Source: Solibacillus isronensis (GTDB lineage: Bacteria; Bacillota; Bacilli; Bacillales_A; Planococcaceae). Taken from it: a DNA stretch of 64,000 bases. The stretch covers positions 1,798,001 to 1,862,000 of the forward strand of contig NZ_FVZN01000014.1 in assembly GCF_900168685.1 (NCBI RefSeq), read 5' to 3'. Shown here piece after piece: positions 1-8,751 of the stretch; positions within the stretch are counted from its first letter, which is position 1; each line of letters starts with the position of its first letter. Under the pieces are notes generated by a model, which did no database searches, had not been told where the DNA came from, and saw nothing but the letters and a program-made list of their open reading frames with translations. The position numbers were made by a program, and so were the translations under genes.

Positions 1-296
1 GCCGCTTCCGAAACAATCTGGTTTACAGCAGGCATAATAAAGTCCGCAAACTGCATTTCAGCAATCGGACGCATGCCGTACATTGCTGCACCGATTGCAA
101 CACCCGCAATCGCACTTTCCGCTAACGGTGTATCCAGTACACGCGCTTCGCCGAACTGGTCATACAGGCCTGTTGTCGCTTTGAACACGCCGCCTTTTAA
201 CCCAACATCTTCACCTAAGACGAAGACGCGGTCATCTCGCTCCATTTCTTCTTTCATCGCTAAGTTAATCGCATCAATATAAGAAATTACCGGCAT
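1..296 (-). CDS. bkdAB: branched-chain 2-oxoacid dehydrogenase E1 beta subunit (partial, N-terminal part)
   Basis: Only the first ~98 codons lie in the window; the gene runs off the left edge. The visible protein begins MPVISYIDAINLAMKEEM and carries the transketolase-family hallmarks EDVG and VLDTPLAESAIAGVAIG, as in E1 beta subunits. The ATG at 296-294 shares its A with the TAA stop of the E1 alpha gene, so the two are translationally coupled. With E1 alpha it forms the TPP-dependent decarboxylase of the branched-chain oxoacid dehydrogenase complex, which acts on the oxoacids made from Leu, Ile and Val by the dehydrogenase encoded upstream. Pyruvate dehydrogenase beta is the main alternative; the bcd-lpdV context favours the branched-chain enzyme. 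Confidence 0.93.
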   Translation of the reverse strand, partial: MPVISYIDAINLAMKEEMERDDRVFVLGEDVGLKGGVFKATTGLYDQFGEARVLDTPLAESAIAGVAIGAAMYGMRPIAEMQFADFIMPAVNQIVSEA

Positions 297-1306
297 TACG
301 CATCTTCTCCTTCCGCATACACAAAACGCAATGCATGTTCTGGCGAGGCATAGGCTGCATTTTCTGCATAATCTGTCGCTTCATTGACAGTATCCATAAT
401 TTTTTTGTTCATTTCTTCCAATAGCGCATCGTCCGCTATACCGTTGTCTTTTAAGTATGTTTCAAATAAAATAATCGGGTCTTTCGCTTTTCCTTCTGCA
501 ATATCCTCAGCTGTACGATATTGACGATCATCATCATCCGAAGAATGGGCTGTCAATCGGAACGAAACTGTTTCGATCAATGAAGGCCCTTCACCGCGAC
601 GTGCACGATCTGCCGCTTCTTTCACCACTTTGTATACTTCCAACGGATTTTTGCCGTCTACCGTTACACCAGGCATCCCGTAGCCGATTGCACGGTCTGA
701 TACTTGTGCACAGCCCAGTTGACGCTCTACCGGAACAGAAATTGCATATTGGTTGTTTTCTACCATGATAATAACCGGCAATTTGTGTACGCCCGCAAAG
801 TTTGCTCCTTCATGGAAGTCACCTTGGTTTGACGAACCTTCACCGAGTGTTACAAATGTGATAAAGTCCTTTTGCTGCATTTTTCCTGCAAGTGCAACAC
901 CGACCGCATGCGGTACTTGTGTCGTTACAGGAGAAGAACCCGTAAGTATACGATTTTTCTTTTGCCCGAAATGCCCCGGCATTTGACGCCCGCCAGAGTT
1001 CGGATCTTCTGCTTTCGCAAACGCCGAAAGCATTAAATCTTTTGCTGTCATCCCAAAATGAAGGACAACCCCCATATCACGATAATACGGCGCAATATAA
1101 TCCTTTGTATGATCAAGGGCAAAGGCAGCACCTACTTGAGCCGCCTCCTGTCCTTGGCATGAAATAACAAATGGTATTTTGCCTGCACGGTTTAACAGCC
1201 ACATCCGCTCATCAATACGGCGTGCCATTAACATTGTTTCGTACATTTTCAGTACATCTTCATCCGTTAATCCCAATTGTTCATGTGTAATATTAGTGTC
1301 CGTCAT
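296..1306 (-). CDS. bkdAA: branched-chain 2-oxoacid dehydrogenase E1 alpha subunit
   Basis: 336 residues starting at MTDTNITHEQ; the ATG at 1306 is preceded by a good ribosome binding site (AAGGGGG), so the in-frame start six codons upstream was not used. The thiamine diphosphate/Mg motif is GEGSSNQGDF (about 155-164), closing with NN near 184. The phosphorylation-loop-like SSDDDDRQYR follows in the C-terminal third, as in E1 alpha proteins. It decarboxylates 2-oxoisocaproate and related oxoacids and reductively acylates the E2 lipoyl domain. It lies 20 bp behind lpdV and overlaps bkdAB by one base, so the genes are one operon. Family assignment is firm; exact substrate range is inferred from the neighbours. 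Confidence 0.95.
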   Translation of the reverse strand: MTDTNITHEQLGLTDEDVLKMYETMLMARRIDERMWLLNRAGKIPFVISCQGQEAAQVGAAFALDHTKDYIAPYYRDMGVVLHFGMTAKDLMLSAFAKAEDPNSGGRQMPGHFGQKKNRILTGSSPVTTQVPHAVGVALAGKMQQKDFITFVTLGEGSSNQGDFHEGANFAGVHKLPVIIMVENNQYAISVPVERQLGCAQVSDRAIGYGMPGVTVDGKNPLEVYKVVKEAADRARRGEGPSLIETVSFRLTAHSSDDDDRQYRTAEDIAEGKAKDPIILFETYLKDNGIADDALLEEMNKKIMDTVNEATDYAENAAYASPEHALRFVYAEGEDA

Positions 1307-1326
1307 AAAATACCCCCTTGTCACTG

Positions 1327-2736
1327 TTAAAAATGAATTGCTTTGCCTTCAATCGCCAGCGCGGCTTCCCCAATAATTTCGCTCAACGAAGGATGCAAAT
1401 GCACCATCTGTCCAACTTCCCATGGTGAGGCATTTAAGAACAAGCCAAGTGCAGCTTCGGAAATTAAATCCGTTGCGTGCGGTCCGATTAAATGGACACC
1501 GACAACATCATTCGAACTTTCATCCGCAACTACTTTCACAAAGCCTGCTGTTTCACCATAAACAATCGCTTTACCGATCGCTTTAAACGGGAATGTTGTT
1601 GTCACAACTTTATAGCCGTTGTTTTTCGCTTGCTCTTCCGTAAGGCCGACACTTGCAACTTCCGGATTACTGTAGACGCCTCGTGCAATATTTGCATAAT
1701 GCAGTGGAATCGAATTCTGTCCCGCAATATGCTCGACAGCACGAATTCCTTCATGTGAAGCAACATGTGCCAACTGCATTCCGCCGATAACGTCTCCTAT
1801 AGCATATATATGACGTTCTTTCGTCTGGAAATGTTCGTTTACTGAAATATATCCCTTTTCCAGTTCGATTTCCGTGTTCTCCAAGCCGATGTTTGACGTG
1901 TTCGCTACCCTTCCAACTGAAAGTAAAAGTGCTTCCGCTGAAATGGTTTCATCATTCACTTGTAGTGATACATTTTCCTTTGTATCAATTGCCGAAGGAT
2001 CGAGTTTTACATTGAAATGAACGTTTACCCCGCGCTTTTTCAAAGATTTCAGCATCTCTGCGGAAATTGCTGCATCTTCAGTCGGCAACAGACGGTCACC
2101 TAGCTCGATAATCGTAACTTCGACATCGAAATCAGTAAGCATTGACGCCCATTCGACACCGATTACGCCACCACCGATAATAATAGCCGACTTCGGTAGC
2201 TTTTCGATTGTCAGGAATTCATCTGATGTGAATACCTTTTTCCCGTCAACTTTCAATCCGTCCAATGTTCGAGGGCGTGAACCCGTCGCAATGATGACGT
2301 TTTGCGGCACAAGCATTTCATTTTCAGTCCCATCATTCATTTCCACTGAAATCGTACCTGGCATCGGAGAGAAAATAGATGGGCCTAAAATGCGGCCAAA
2401 ACCGTCATACACATCGATCTTTCCTTTTTTCATTAAGTGCTGGACACCTTTGTAAAGCTTATCTACAACGGTAGCCTTTCTTTGTTGGACACGTTCAAAG
2501 TCGATTTTGACATCATTTACTTCCACTCCAAAATCAAGTGCCTTTTTCGATTGTACATATACTTCCGCACTTCGGAGCAATGCTTTTGTAGGAATACAGC
2601 CCGCATGCAGGCATGTACCCCCCATTTTATTTTTTTCGACGATTGCCGTTTTCAATCCGAGCTGTGACGCACGAATCGCGGCTACATAACCGCCTGTGCC
2701 TCCGCCTAAAATAACGACATCATAATCTTTCGCCAT
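1327..2736 (-). CDS. lpdV: dihydrolipoyl dehydrogenase (E3) of the branched-chain oxoacid dehydrogenase complex
   Basis: 469 residues from the ATG at 2736, with ribosome binding site AAGGGG eight bases upstream; a GTG nine bases further out lies inside that site and was rejected. N-terminal FAD-binding GGGTGG (11-16), redox-active disulfide GGTCLHAGCIPTKALL (Cys42 and Cys47), central NAD-binding GGGVIGVEWAS, and the C-terminal HLHPSLSE that supplies the catalytic His-Glu pair. It reoxidises dihydrolipoamide on E2 and passes electrons to NAD. Sited between bcd and bkdAA, as in the B. subtilis bkd operon, except that buk does not precede it here. Confidence 0.95.
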   Translation of the reverse strand: MAKDYDVVILGGGTGGYVAAIRASQLGLKTAIVEKNKMGGTCLHAGCIPTKALLRSAEVYVQSKKALDFGVEVNDVKIDFERVQQRKATVVDKLYKGVQHLMKKGKIDVYDGFGRILGPSIFSPMPGTISVEMNDGTENEMLVPQNVIIATGSRPRTLDGLKVDGKKVFTSDEFLTIEKLPKSAIIIGGGVIGVEWASMLTDFDVEVTIIELGDRLLPTEDAAISAEMLKSLKKRGVNVHFNVKLDPSAIDTKENVSLQVNDETISAEALLLSVGRVANTSNIGLENTEIELEKGYISVNEHFQTKERHIYAIGDVIGGMQLAHVASHEGIRAVEHIAGQNSIPLHYANIARGVYSNPEVASVGLTEEQAKNNGYKVVTTTFPFKAIGKAIVYGETAGFVKVVADESSNDVVGVHLIGPHATDLISEAALGLFLNASPWEVGQMVHLHPSLSEIIGEAALAIEGKAIHF

Positions 2737-2791
2737 AACCGACACCCCTTTTTCCAGTTACAAAATCAATTTCTTCTTTCGTAATCGCTTC

Positions 2792-3886
2792 TTAGCGACC
2801 GTTTAAAATATTTTTTTCGTTTTGAAGGAACTGACTGCGGGATTTCGCTACACGAGCAATACGCTCTTCTGCTAAACGGTTTGCTGCTAAATAAGTTGGA
2901 ATATCTTCTTCTTTTGAAATAGCAAAAATCTTTTCCAAGCTTGTGTAGATCGTTTCAACACGCTTCATTGCACGCTCGCGATTATAACCGTATAGCTCAT
3001 CTGCTACGTTAATAACCCCGCCTGCATTAATCACGTAATCCGGTGCATAAACAATCCCTAAATCATGCAGTACTTTACCATGTCTTGATTCTGCCAGCTG
3101 ATTGTTTGCAGATCCAGCGATAACCTTCGCTTTTAAAGTCGGAATCGTTTGATCATTGACAATTGCGCCAAGAGCACATGGAGAGAAAATATCCACATCT
3201 TGTGCGTAAATTTCGTCAGGTGCTACAGCTACCGCTCCGAAATCTGCAACGACACGGTCGATTGCTTGCTGATTAATGTCAGTTACGATTAGTTTCGCTC
3301 CTTCATTATGCAAGTATTCACATAATGTGTACGCAACATTCCCAAGACCTTGAACCGCTACTTTACGGCCTGCCAGCGAGTCATCTCCAAACGCTTCTTT
3401 CGCTGCTGCCTTCATCCCTAAAAATACACCATACGCTGTAATTGGCGATGGATTGCCAGAGCTGCCGAATGCCGGTGAAATACCTGTTACATAATTTGTT
3501 TCTTCATGGATTAAATCCATATCTGCAACCGTTGTACCTACATCTTCTGCCGTAATATATCGACCATTCAAACCTTGAATGAAACGTCCTAATGCACGGA
3601 ACATTTCTTCATTTTTATCCTTGAACGGATCTCCAATAATAACTGTTTTACCGCCACCTAAATTTAAGCCTGCCGCCGCATTTTTATAAGTCATACCACG
3701 TGCTAGACGAAGTGCATCTTCAATAGCTGCTTCCTCTGAGGCATATGTCCACATGCGCGAACCCCCAAGAGCTGGACCCAATGTTGTATCATGAATAGCA
3801 ATAACCGCTTTTAACCCCGATGCCTCATCTTGGCAAAAGACTACTTGTTCAAAATCATATTTCTGCATGTACTTGAAAATTTCCAT
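2792..3886 (-). CDS. bcd: leucine dehydrogenase
   Basis: 364 residues, the usual length of the family. The start at 3886 ([14 protein letters not shown]) was chosen over an in-frame ATG six codons upstream because it matches family N-termini and has AGGGG nine bases before it. The Glu/Leu/Phe/Val dehydrogenase signature [10 protein letters not shown] places the catalytic Lys at residue 80. A Rossmann motif GLGNVA follows in the second half. It oxidatively deaminates leucine, isoleucine and valine to 2-oxoacids with NAD, feeding the downstream E1/E2/E3 complex. First gene of the operon; a cre-like site lies just upstream. The ptb and buk genes that flank bcd in B. subtilis are absent. Confidence 0.95.
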   Translation of the reverse strand: MEIFKYMQKYDFEQVVFCQDEASGLKAVIAIHDTTLGPALGGSRMWTYASEEAAIEDALRLARGMTYKNAAAGLNLGGGKTVIIGDPFKDKNEEMFRALGRFIQGLNGRYITAEDVGTTVADMDLIHEETNYVTGISPAFGSSGNPSPITAYGVFLGMKAAAKEAFGDDSLAGRKVAVQGLGNVAYTLCEYLHNEGAKLIVTDINQQAIDRVVADFGAVAVAPDEIYAQDVDIFSPCALGAIVNDQTIPTLKAKVIAGSANNQLAESRHGKVLHDLGIVYAPDYVINAGGVINVADELYGYNRERAMKRVETIYTSLEKIFAISKEEDIPTYLAANRLAEERIARVAKSRSQFLQNEKNILNGR

Positions 3887-3907
3887 AACACTATACCCCT
3901 CCACTCA

Positions 3908-3921
3908 AGAAAGCGCTTACT
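3908..3921. promoter_or_regulatory. candidate CcpA binding site (cre) upstream of bcd
   Basis: The sequence AGAAAGCGCTTACT matches 13 of 14 positions of the cre consensus TGWAARCGYTWNCW. It ends 22 bases before the bcd start codon, so it lies in the leader or close to the promoter, a position typical of roadblock repression. This would place branched-chain amino acid catabolism under carbon catabolite control. Function is inferred from sequence only. Confidence 0.55.
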
Positions 3922-4289
3922 TTCTCGTATATTATTATTTTCTGTTAATTAAAGATAATAAATACTTAAATTTGTATAATTTTATTATCGTTATTTTTAC
4001 AATACTTATAAATCTAAAAGGATGCAACTAGAAATCCTTAATTTGACTTAAATTAGAATATTCGGACAATTTTTACCTGAAAATATACCGGAAAACCGTG
4101 CGAAAATACTTTTAAAAACACTATTTCAGTATAGTAATTTTAGTTTTATTGCGCTAATTTCATATTTCCATTCTATGAATCTATACCCGATTATTGACTT
4201 TCTCTGCCTGCATTGTAAAATTAAGTGATACTAAAATAATCTGAGACATTGTTTCAATTACTGCTTTTTTGTCTGGAGGAGGTCTGTAA
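3922..4289. other. AT-rich divergent intergenic region between bcd and yqzF
   Basis: About 370 bases without a gene. On the minus strand TTGCAT, 17 bases, TATTGT and a TTGTAA-containing alternative are plausible sigma-A promoters for bcd. No convincing -24/-12 sigma-54-type promoter (TTGGCAC-N5-TTGCT) is visible, although the B. subtilis bkd operon uses one. No bkdR gene is adjacent. Confidence 0.3.
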
Positions 4290-4523
4290 ATGGCACGTAT
4301 GGCTGCATTTATCGTACTAGTCATTCCCGCAATTTTAATGGCTGCCGGGATAAAATTTATGCGAGATACATTATTCGGTATTTTAATTTCACCATTTCCA
4401 TGGATTTGGTTACAATTCATCGTCGGTGCCATATTTTTTGCCGTTTCATTTTTATTTTTTGCAGGGTTTTTACTGTACAGGGATCGCAAGCGCGGTAAAG
4501 TATCGGAGCGCTGGCAGAAATAA
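4290..4523 (+). CDS. yqzF: DUF2627 membrane protein (YqzF-like)
   Basis: A 77-residue protein with two hydrophobic segments (about 5-22 and 38-62) and a basic C-terminus (YRDRKRGKVSERW). It resembles the DUF2627 family found next to the bkd and spo0A genes in Bacillus. The ribosome binding site GGAGGAGG precedes the ATG. It is divergent from bcd and ends in a terminator shared with the convergent yqiK gene. Function is unknown. A longer ORF on the opposite strand is a shadow of this gene. Confidence 0.8.
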   Translation: MARMAAFIVLVIPAILMAAGIKFMRDTLFGILISPFPWIWLQFIVGAIFFAVSFLFFAGFLLYRDRKRGKVSERWQK

Positions 4524-4530
4524 AGACAGA

Positions 4531-4570
4531 AAAAAATCAAATTTCTCCTAACAGGGAAATTTGATTTTTT
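4531..4570. terminator. bidirectional terminator between yqzF and yqiK
   Basis: A 14-15 bp stem (AAAAAATCAAATTTC paired with its complement at 4556-4570) with an A-tract on one side and a T-tract on the other. It can end transcripts of the two convergent genes. Confidence 0.85.
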
Positions 4571-4682
4571 TCGTATATTCAGTTAATTCTCCACTCAAGA
4601 AGAGTAATGTTATTGTGGGCTTCCACAAAATTATTAAGCTAAAAGTAATCAGGTAATTACTTCCATTTTCCATTTTAACAAA

Positions 4683-5408
4683 TCAAACTTGTCGATTTTT
4701 CTGGGCTTCCTGAACTAAATGCGGAAAATCCGTAATCCACCCTTTTACAATCGAATGGGGATTTTTTAAGAAAGATTCATTTCCCTGGATTGCGTAAAAA
4801 CGCATGCCGATATTGGCTGTATTGCAAGCCTCTAAATATTGACTTTTATAGTAGCGTTTATGTGCATGAATTGCATCGAAGAAATTTTGCTCCGCTATTG
4901 TGGCCCAATAGAATTTTCTCGTAATAATATACGCTGTCTCGATATCCGGGCGAATCTCTTTTACAATTTTTAACAAAGAATCGTGGAATGACGAGAAATG
5001 GCTGTTTACAGGTAAGCTGATCGTTTGCAGTAATTCCTTCAGAACATGCTCATTCGTTAATAGCGACTCTTTCAGCTCTACATTCAACGCAATATTTTCG
5101 GCATTCGCCCAATCCAGTACATCGGCAAAGGCAATCATCCGGTCACGACGAAAGAGCCGTTTAAACCGCGGACCTAATTTATAGTGAATGAGCTCCTCAT
5201 AAGAACACTGATTAACCATTTTGTTAATACCGGCCAGTCTCTTTAAGTCGTTGTCATGGAATACTACTAAAATACCATCATTTGAAACTTGGAGATCCAG
5301 TTCAATGCCATCTGCCCCAAGTTCTTTCGCTTTTTTAAAGGCAGCAAACGTATTTTCTAAGTGAAAACTTGATGCCCCTCGGTGGGCAAAAATGGGTATG
5401 TTATTCAT
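4683..5408 (-). CDS. yqiK: glycerophosphodiester phosphodiesterase family protein
   Basis: 241 residues of the GDPD TIM-barrel family. The N-terminal HRGAS (His9-Arg10), the metal ligands GIELDLQ (Glu36, Asp38) and HDN (His51) are all present, so the active site looks complete. There is no signal peptide, so it should be cytosolic and hydrolyse glycerophosphodiesters to glycerol 3-phosphate and an alcohol. The ATG overlaps by one base the stop of the upstream FapA-family gene (TAATG), indicating coupling. The position near spo0A and yqzF matches B. subtilis yqiK. Substrate not determined. Confidence 0.85.
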   Translation of the reverse strand: MNNIPIFAHRGASSFHLENTFAAFKKAKELGADGIELDLQVSNDGILVVFHDNDLKRLAGINKMVNQCSYEELIHYKLGPRFKRLFRRDRMIAFADVLDWANAENIALNVELKESLLTNEHVLKELLQTISLPVNSHFSSFHDSLLKIVKEIRPDIETAYIITRKFYWATIAEQNFFDAIHAHKRYYKSQYLEACNTANIGMRFYAIQGNESFLKNPHSIVKGWITDFPHLVQEAQKNRQV

Positions 5409-6979
5409 TATACATTCAACTCTCCATTATCTATTAAAAATCGTCCATTTGTTATAGACGTTAAAACAGTGGACTTTTTGCCAATCTGTATATATGTACC
5501 AGGATATGCTTCTTTCGTCACATGAATCTCTGCTTTACTAACTTTGCGCAAGTCGTTCATTAATTGTTTAATTTCCCGATCTAAATTTTGCGCTGTTTCT
5601 TTATTGGAAGCGAGCTTTTGTTTGGTTAGCTCCAGTGCCGTCAATTGTCGTTGTGTTAACGTATGTATAACAGGTAGGATGCGTTCTATTTGTTCCTCGA
5701 GCTGCATCATATCTTCCTGCATTGATTTTAGCAGCGATGCCTTGTATTGGATGACCTCAAGACATTGTGATTTGTTTATGCTATTAATGATTAATTCAGT
5801 CGGTCTTTCCAGTCGGTTTCCTGTAAATGCCGAAACGATTGTACTTTTTGCGATTGCTGTTCCACCGATGATTTTCCCTTTCTGTTCATCAACCAAAATG
5901 GAATGTGCGGATAAATTCGAACCTAATGAATAAAATCCAATATTCAGATTTTGACCTGCGACTAGATGCGCGTCATTTACATGTTTAACGAATATATCCC
6001 CGGCAGCTTCTACAAGTGTTTCACCTAACCCGAATATGCCTCCCCGAATAAAAATATCTCCGTAAAGGGACTTAATCAGTTTTGCGCCGGATACACCTTC
6101 TAGATGTTCGATTGAAATGTCACCATTTGCAACAACGGAAAATCCTGGTTGGACGGTTCCTTTAATCGAGACAGATCCATTAAATTCAATATTTCCGGTT
6201 TCGATGCCGACATCACCGACAATTGGTAAATGCTGATTCACACTCACCATTCCTTGGTGTTCTTCAACTACCCCGCTAATTTTCGAGCGAAGTACCGTTT
6301 TACCTTCTTCTTCAACTTCATAGGCCGATTTTCGGTCATATTTCAACGGCACATCTCGCCCCAAAGGAGCAGGAATCGATTCCCCATAAATATTTATTCC
6401 CGGGATACCTGGCTGTGCATGAACTTTTTCACCAAGCCATGCGCCTTCTTCAATTTCATAAATGAAGTTCATATCATAATAATCCGCTTTGCCATCTTCC
6501 CTTATAACCGGTTTTCGTTCAGGTAATTCTAAGTAGGTAATTTGTGCATCTTCCCCTTTGACAGGTGGTGTTCCTTGCGCAATCAATGTTGCTTTCGCAG
6601 TGACAATGGATTCCAGTTGCACATTTAAAACCCCGTGTGTGATATTATCTTCAGCTAACAGCTTCTGAACCTTTTTCTGTATAGATTGTACATTTTCTTT
6701 TATATACTCCGCTGTCTCATATAGAAAAAGCGATGCCGACATTTTATCTCGGGATATTTCGATTACAATCGATGGAAGCCATATACCGATTTCAACAGGG
6801 GTGTCACTTACTTCATTTAGTCCCTCTTTTAATAATGCAAAATTCGTTAGTTTAATACGAGGATTTTGGCGCACAATCGTTTCGAAGTCTTTTAGCATAA
6901 AACCAGGCTGTCGTGTTAGCAAATATACTTTCCCATCATTTTTTATTATTTCAAAAAAGTGATTTTCATGAATAACCAT
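5408..6979 (-). CDS. FapA (DUF342) family protein
   Basis: 523 residues. The N-terminal half (about 90-250) contains the DUF342/FapA domain. It is followed by a glycine-rich, valine/isoleucine-rich right-handed beta-helix (about 255-390; repeats such as GDISIEHLEG, GDIFIRGGIFG, GDIFVKHV). A coiled coil follows (about 405-470, rich in Leu, Gln, Glu), then a short beta C-terminal domain. FapA proteins of Vibrio bind the glucose phosphotransferase protein and adenylate cyclase; the role in Gram-positives is unknown. Ribosome binding site GAGGAGGT eight bases before the ATG. Coupled to yqiK. Confidence 0.75.
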   Translation of the reverse strand: MVIHENHFFEIIKNDGKVYLLTRQPGFMLKDFETIVRQNPRIKLTNFALLKEGLNEVSDTPVEIGIWLPSIVIEISRDKMSASLFLYETAEYIKENVQSIQKKVQKLLAEDNITHGVLNVQLESIVTAKATLIAQGTPPVKGEDAQITYLELPERKPVIREDGKADYYDMNFIYEIEEGAWLGEKVHAQPGIPGINIYGESIPAPLGRDVPLKYDRKSAYEVEEEGKTVLRSKISGVVEEHQGMVSVNQHLPIVGDVGIETGNIEFNGSVSIKGTVQPGFSVVANGDISIEHLEGVSGAKLIKSLYGDIFIRGGIFGLGETLVEAAGDIFVKHVNDAHLVAGQNLNIGFYSLGSNLSAHSILVDEQKGKIIGGTAIAKSTIVSAFTGNRLERPTELIINSINKSQCLEVIQYKASLLKSMQEDMMQLEEQIERILPVIHTLTQRQLTALELTKQKLASNKETAQNLDREIKQLMNDLRKVSKAEIHVTKEAYPGTYIQIGKKSTVLTSITNGRFLIDNGELNV

Positions 6980-7128
6980 GCCATTCCACCTCCTCTTACA
7001 TTACAGTATATACATATTTTTGATAATTGTTTAGTTAAAAATTGGATTGTAAGGAGGTTTTTTAGCATATCCATCAAATTAGTCGAAAAGTATCTGCCTC
7101 ATAAGTGAGAAACAACTAAAATATTTTA

Positions 7129-7563
7129 TTATAGTGAACGTTGGAATTGGAGTAAATTATGATACATATCTGACAGGTCTTTTAAATATTTTTCATCCCG
7201 TGTTTCAATAGCCCTAAGTGTACGATTGATCATTAAAATATCTAGTTCGATTGAATTGGTTAAGTTTTGATGGTTTATATTATTTTCGATAATCTCATTT
7301 CTTAATGTACCCAGCTCATTTAAATAATTTTCAAGCTCCATTTCCATCGTTTGAAGCTGTGTATCGCTTAATGTACCGAGCAGCAATATATCGTTATAGC
7401 ACGTTTCACGTTGAACATGTAGTTCTTCTTTATATTTTTTTACAACATCATCCGGAGAATTGACCGTTGTTGTAGGAGATGCATCAAAGTCTTGCGGTAA
7501 TCTTACAAGCAGAAAAAACGTCAGGACGCCGAGAAGGATCAATACGAATTTCCATCGTTTCAT
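7129..7563 (-). CDS. unknown membrane-anchored protein with helical extracytoplasmic domain
   Basis: 144 residues that I do not recognise. The N-terminus (MKRWKFVLILLGVLTFFLLV) is a single membrane anchor or uncleaved signal. The rest is acidic and probably all helical, with heptad-like Leu/Ile spacing (about 60-140). The start is supported by AAGGAG before the ATG. It is monocistronic, between the FapA-family gene and the accessory segment downstream of spo0A. Confidence 0.6.
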   Translation of the reverse strand: MKRWKFVLILLGVLTFFLLVRLPQDFDASPTTTVNSPDDVVKKYKEELHVQRETCYNDILLLGTLSDTQLQTMEMELENYLNELGTLRNEIIENNINHQNLTNSIELDILMINRTLRAIETRDEKYLKDLSDMYHNLLQFQRSL

Positions 7564-7919
7564 TTATCATCGCTCCTTATTGTTGTCCCCCTATTCTACT
7601 GCGAAATTATATTAATAATGTGAAATTAATATTAAAATCCTATGACAACAAAAAAAGTGTCCAGCACCAGCTAGACACAAAAAGAATAATACGTTATCAA
7701 ACATATTATCCAAAGAAAGGAGGTAAAAACGAAGACGAAGAATTTCTTAGCCTTGCTATCTAATTTTACCCGTTGTTATTTTTTGTTAAACGTAAATTAC
7801 AAATTTTTTTATACGTGTAATGTGAGTTACAACAATTATAGTTTCCCAAAGTCTAAAAAATCTTCTTTTAGGTTAAAATACTCATAAATTACCAATGAAT
7901 GTAAAAGGATGATTATGAA
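7564..7919. other. AT-rich intergenic region with an orphan minus-strand terminator
   Basis: About 355 bases without a convincing gene. A strong Shine-Dalgarno sequence (AAAGGAGG, 7717-7724) is not followed by a start codon at a workable distance. The only other structure is the terminator-like hairpin at 7657-7678. An open frame across this interval on the plus strand has no coding character. Confidence 0.4.
7650..7678 (-). terminator. intrinsic terminator reading on the minus strand, no matching gene
   Basis: On the minus strand GTGTCTAGC-TGGT-GCTGGACAC forms a 9 bp stem with one G-U pair, followed by seven T residues. No gene on the minus strand ends just before it; the nearest upstream gene (7920-8393) is on the other strand. 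Confidence 0.6.
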
Positions 7920-8393
7920 ATGAGTGTTATTGTACTTGATAACAAAAGGCTTTTTCTAAAAAGAATTAAAAATTATGAGTTGAATACTGAGAAAATCTAT
8001 TATAGAAATGATAAACCAGAGGAAAGATTTCTTTTCCTGTTCCTTATGAATGAGGATGAACTATGGAGTGAATATAAGTTCAAATATTTATATATTCAGA
8101 TGTTTGATGGCAGTGAATATAAGTATTTCTCTGATAAGAAATTATATAACATTTTGAAGAAAATGGATGAATACTTTAAGGAAGCCGAATTAAGTGAGAT
8201 AGAAGACTGCTCTTATGATAGTTCGGAAGACTGCTACTATGTTAGTGAAGATTTGAAAGAGATAATGGAAAATGACGAGCATCTAGCGCAAGCTGTCGAT
8301 AGTTATGTAATTATCAAGGATACATTCATATTCGTTGATGAAGACATTTCTTTTATAGCGGAGAGGATGGATAATTCTTTTGGAACAGTATAA
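7920..8393 (+). CDS. unknown acidic protein, accessory
   Basis: 157 residues, very acidic and rich in Tyr, Phe and Glu/Asp, with no signal peptide or membrane segment. Start at the ATG overlapping a nearby TGA, with AAAGGATG upstream. It has no motif I recognise. It is more AT-rich than its neighbours, transcribed against the surrounding genes and sits beside the spo0A-associated mobile remnant. This suggests acquired DNA. It ends in a 15 bp-stem terminator. Secreted-effector immunity proteins and SMI1-like proteins share such a composition, but nothing here proves that role. Confidence 0.6.
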   Translation: MSVIVLDNKRLFLKRIKNYELNTEKIYYRNDKPEERFLFLFLMNEDELWSEYKFKYLYIQMFDGSEYKYFSDKKLYNILKKMDEYFKEAELSEIEDCSYDSSEDCYYVSEDLKEIMENDEHLAQAVDSYVIIKDTFIFVDEDISFIAERMDNSFGTV

Positions 8394-8402
8394 TACTAAA
8401 AA

Positions 8403-8446
8403 AAAGCCTTCTTAAACCGCCGAATGACACTGTTTAAGAAGGCTTT
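8403..8446. terminator. bidirectional terminator at the outer edge of the spo0A-associated element
   Basis: A perfect 15 bp stem (AAAGCCTTCTTAAAC with its complement at 8432-8446) flanked by an A-run and T-rich sequence. It closes the plus-strand gene and faces the displaced spo0A 3' end. Its sequence resembles the terminator behind the live spo0A (GCCTTCT...ACAGT), as if the terminator was duplicated together with the gene end. Confidence 0.8.
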
Positions 8447-8515
8447 ATTAATAAAGTAATGTTCTCGTAATAAAAAATAAGTTTACGAGCCGAAATATAA
8501 TCAAACTACTAATAA

Positions 8516-8602
8516 TTAACTCGCAACCATTTCAATACGGATCTTCTCCGTGATCATTGCGATAAACTCTAAGTTAGTCGATATTATTCTCACATGATGC
8601 AC
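8516..8602 (-). pseudogene. displaced copy of the spo0A 3' end (C-terminal 28 codons)
   Basis: Reads in frame as a Spo0A C-terminus ending [19 protein letters not shown] followed by TAA. It is about 20/28 identical in protein to the end of the intact Spo0A encoded from 9628. The terminal 27 bases (8516-8542) match 9628-9654 with one mismatch; further in, differences are mostly synonymous. Nothing upstream continues the gene. It is read as one of the two attachment-site copies left when an element integrated into the 3' end of spo0A. Confidence 0.85.
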
Positions 8603-8751
8603 TATTCCACCATTTTATACATGCGCTAAATTAAATTGATTCGTGATGGATAACTACCTGCTTAGTAAAATTTCACTTCGTATAAATGAGATTTATAGTG
8701 TAAATGTATCCTCAATGTGGTAATGTTAACCAAACTAAATGAGGTGCTAAC

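Noticed and set aside
4181-4540. 119-codon ORF on the minus strand opposite yqzF
   Set aside because: Lies antisense to the better-supported yqzF gene, overlaps the terminator, and has no homology-like features or ribosome binding site.
7021-7110. Possible small plus-strand gene after TAAGGAGG at 7050
   Set aside because: The ribosome-binding-site-like sequence is followed by ATA rather than a usual start codon and only about 14 codons remain open.
7479-7763. 94-codon plus-strand ORF
   Set aside because: Begins inside the 144-codon minus-strand gene, crosses a terminator hairpin and has no plausible start signal; low-complexity content.
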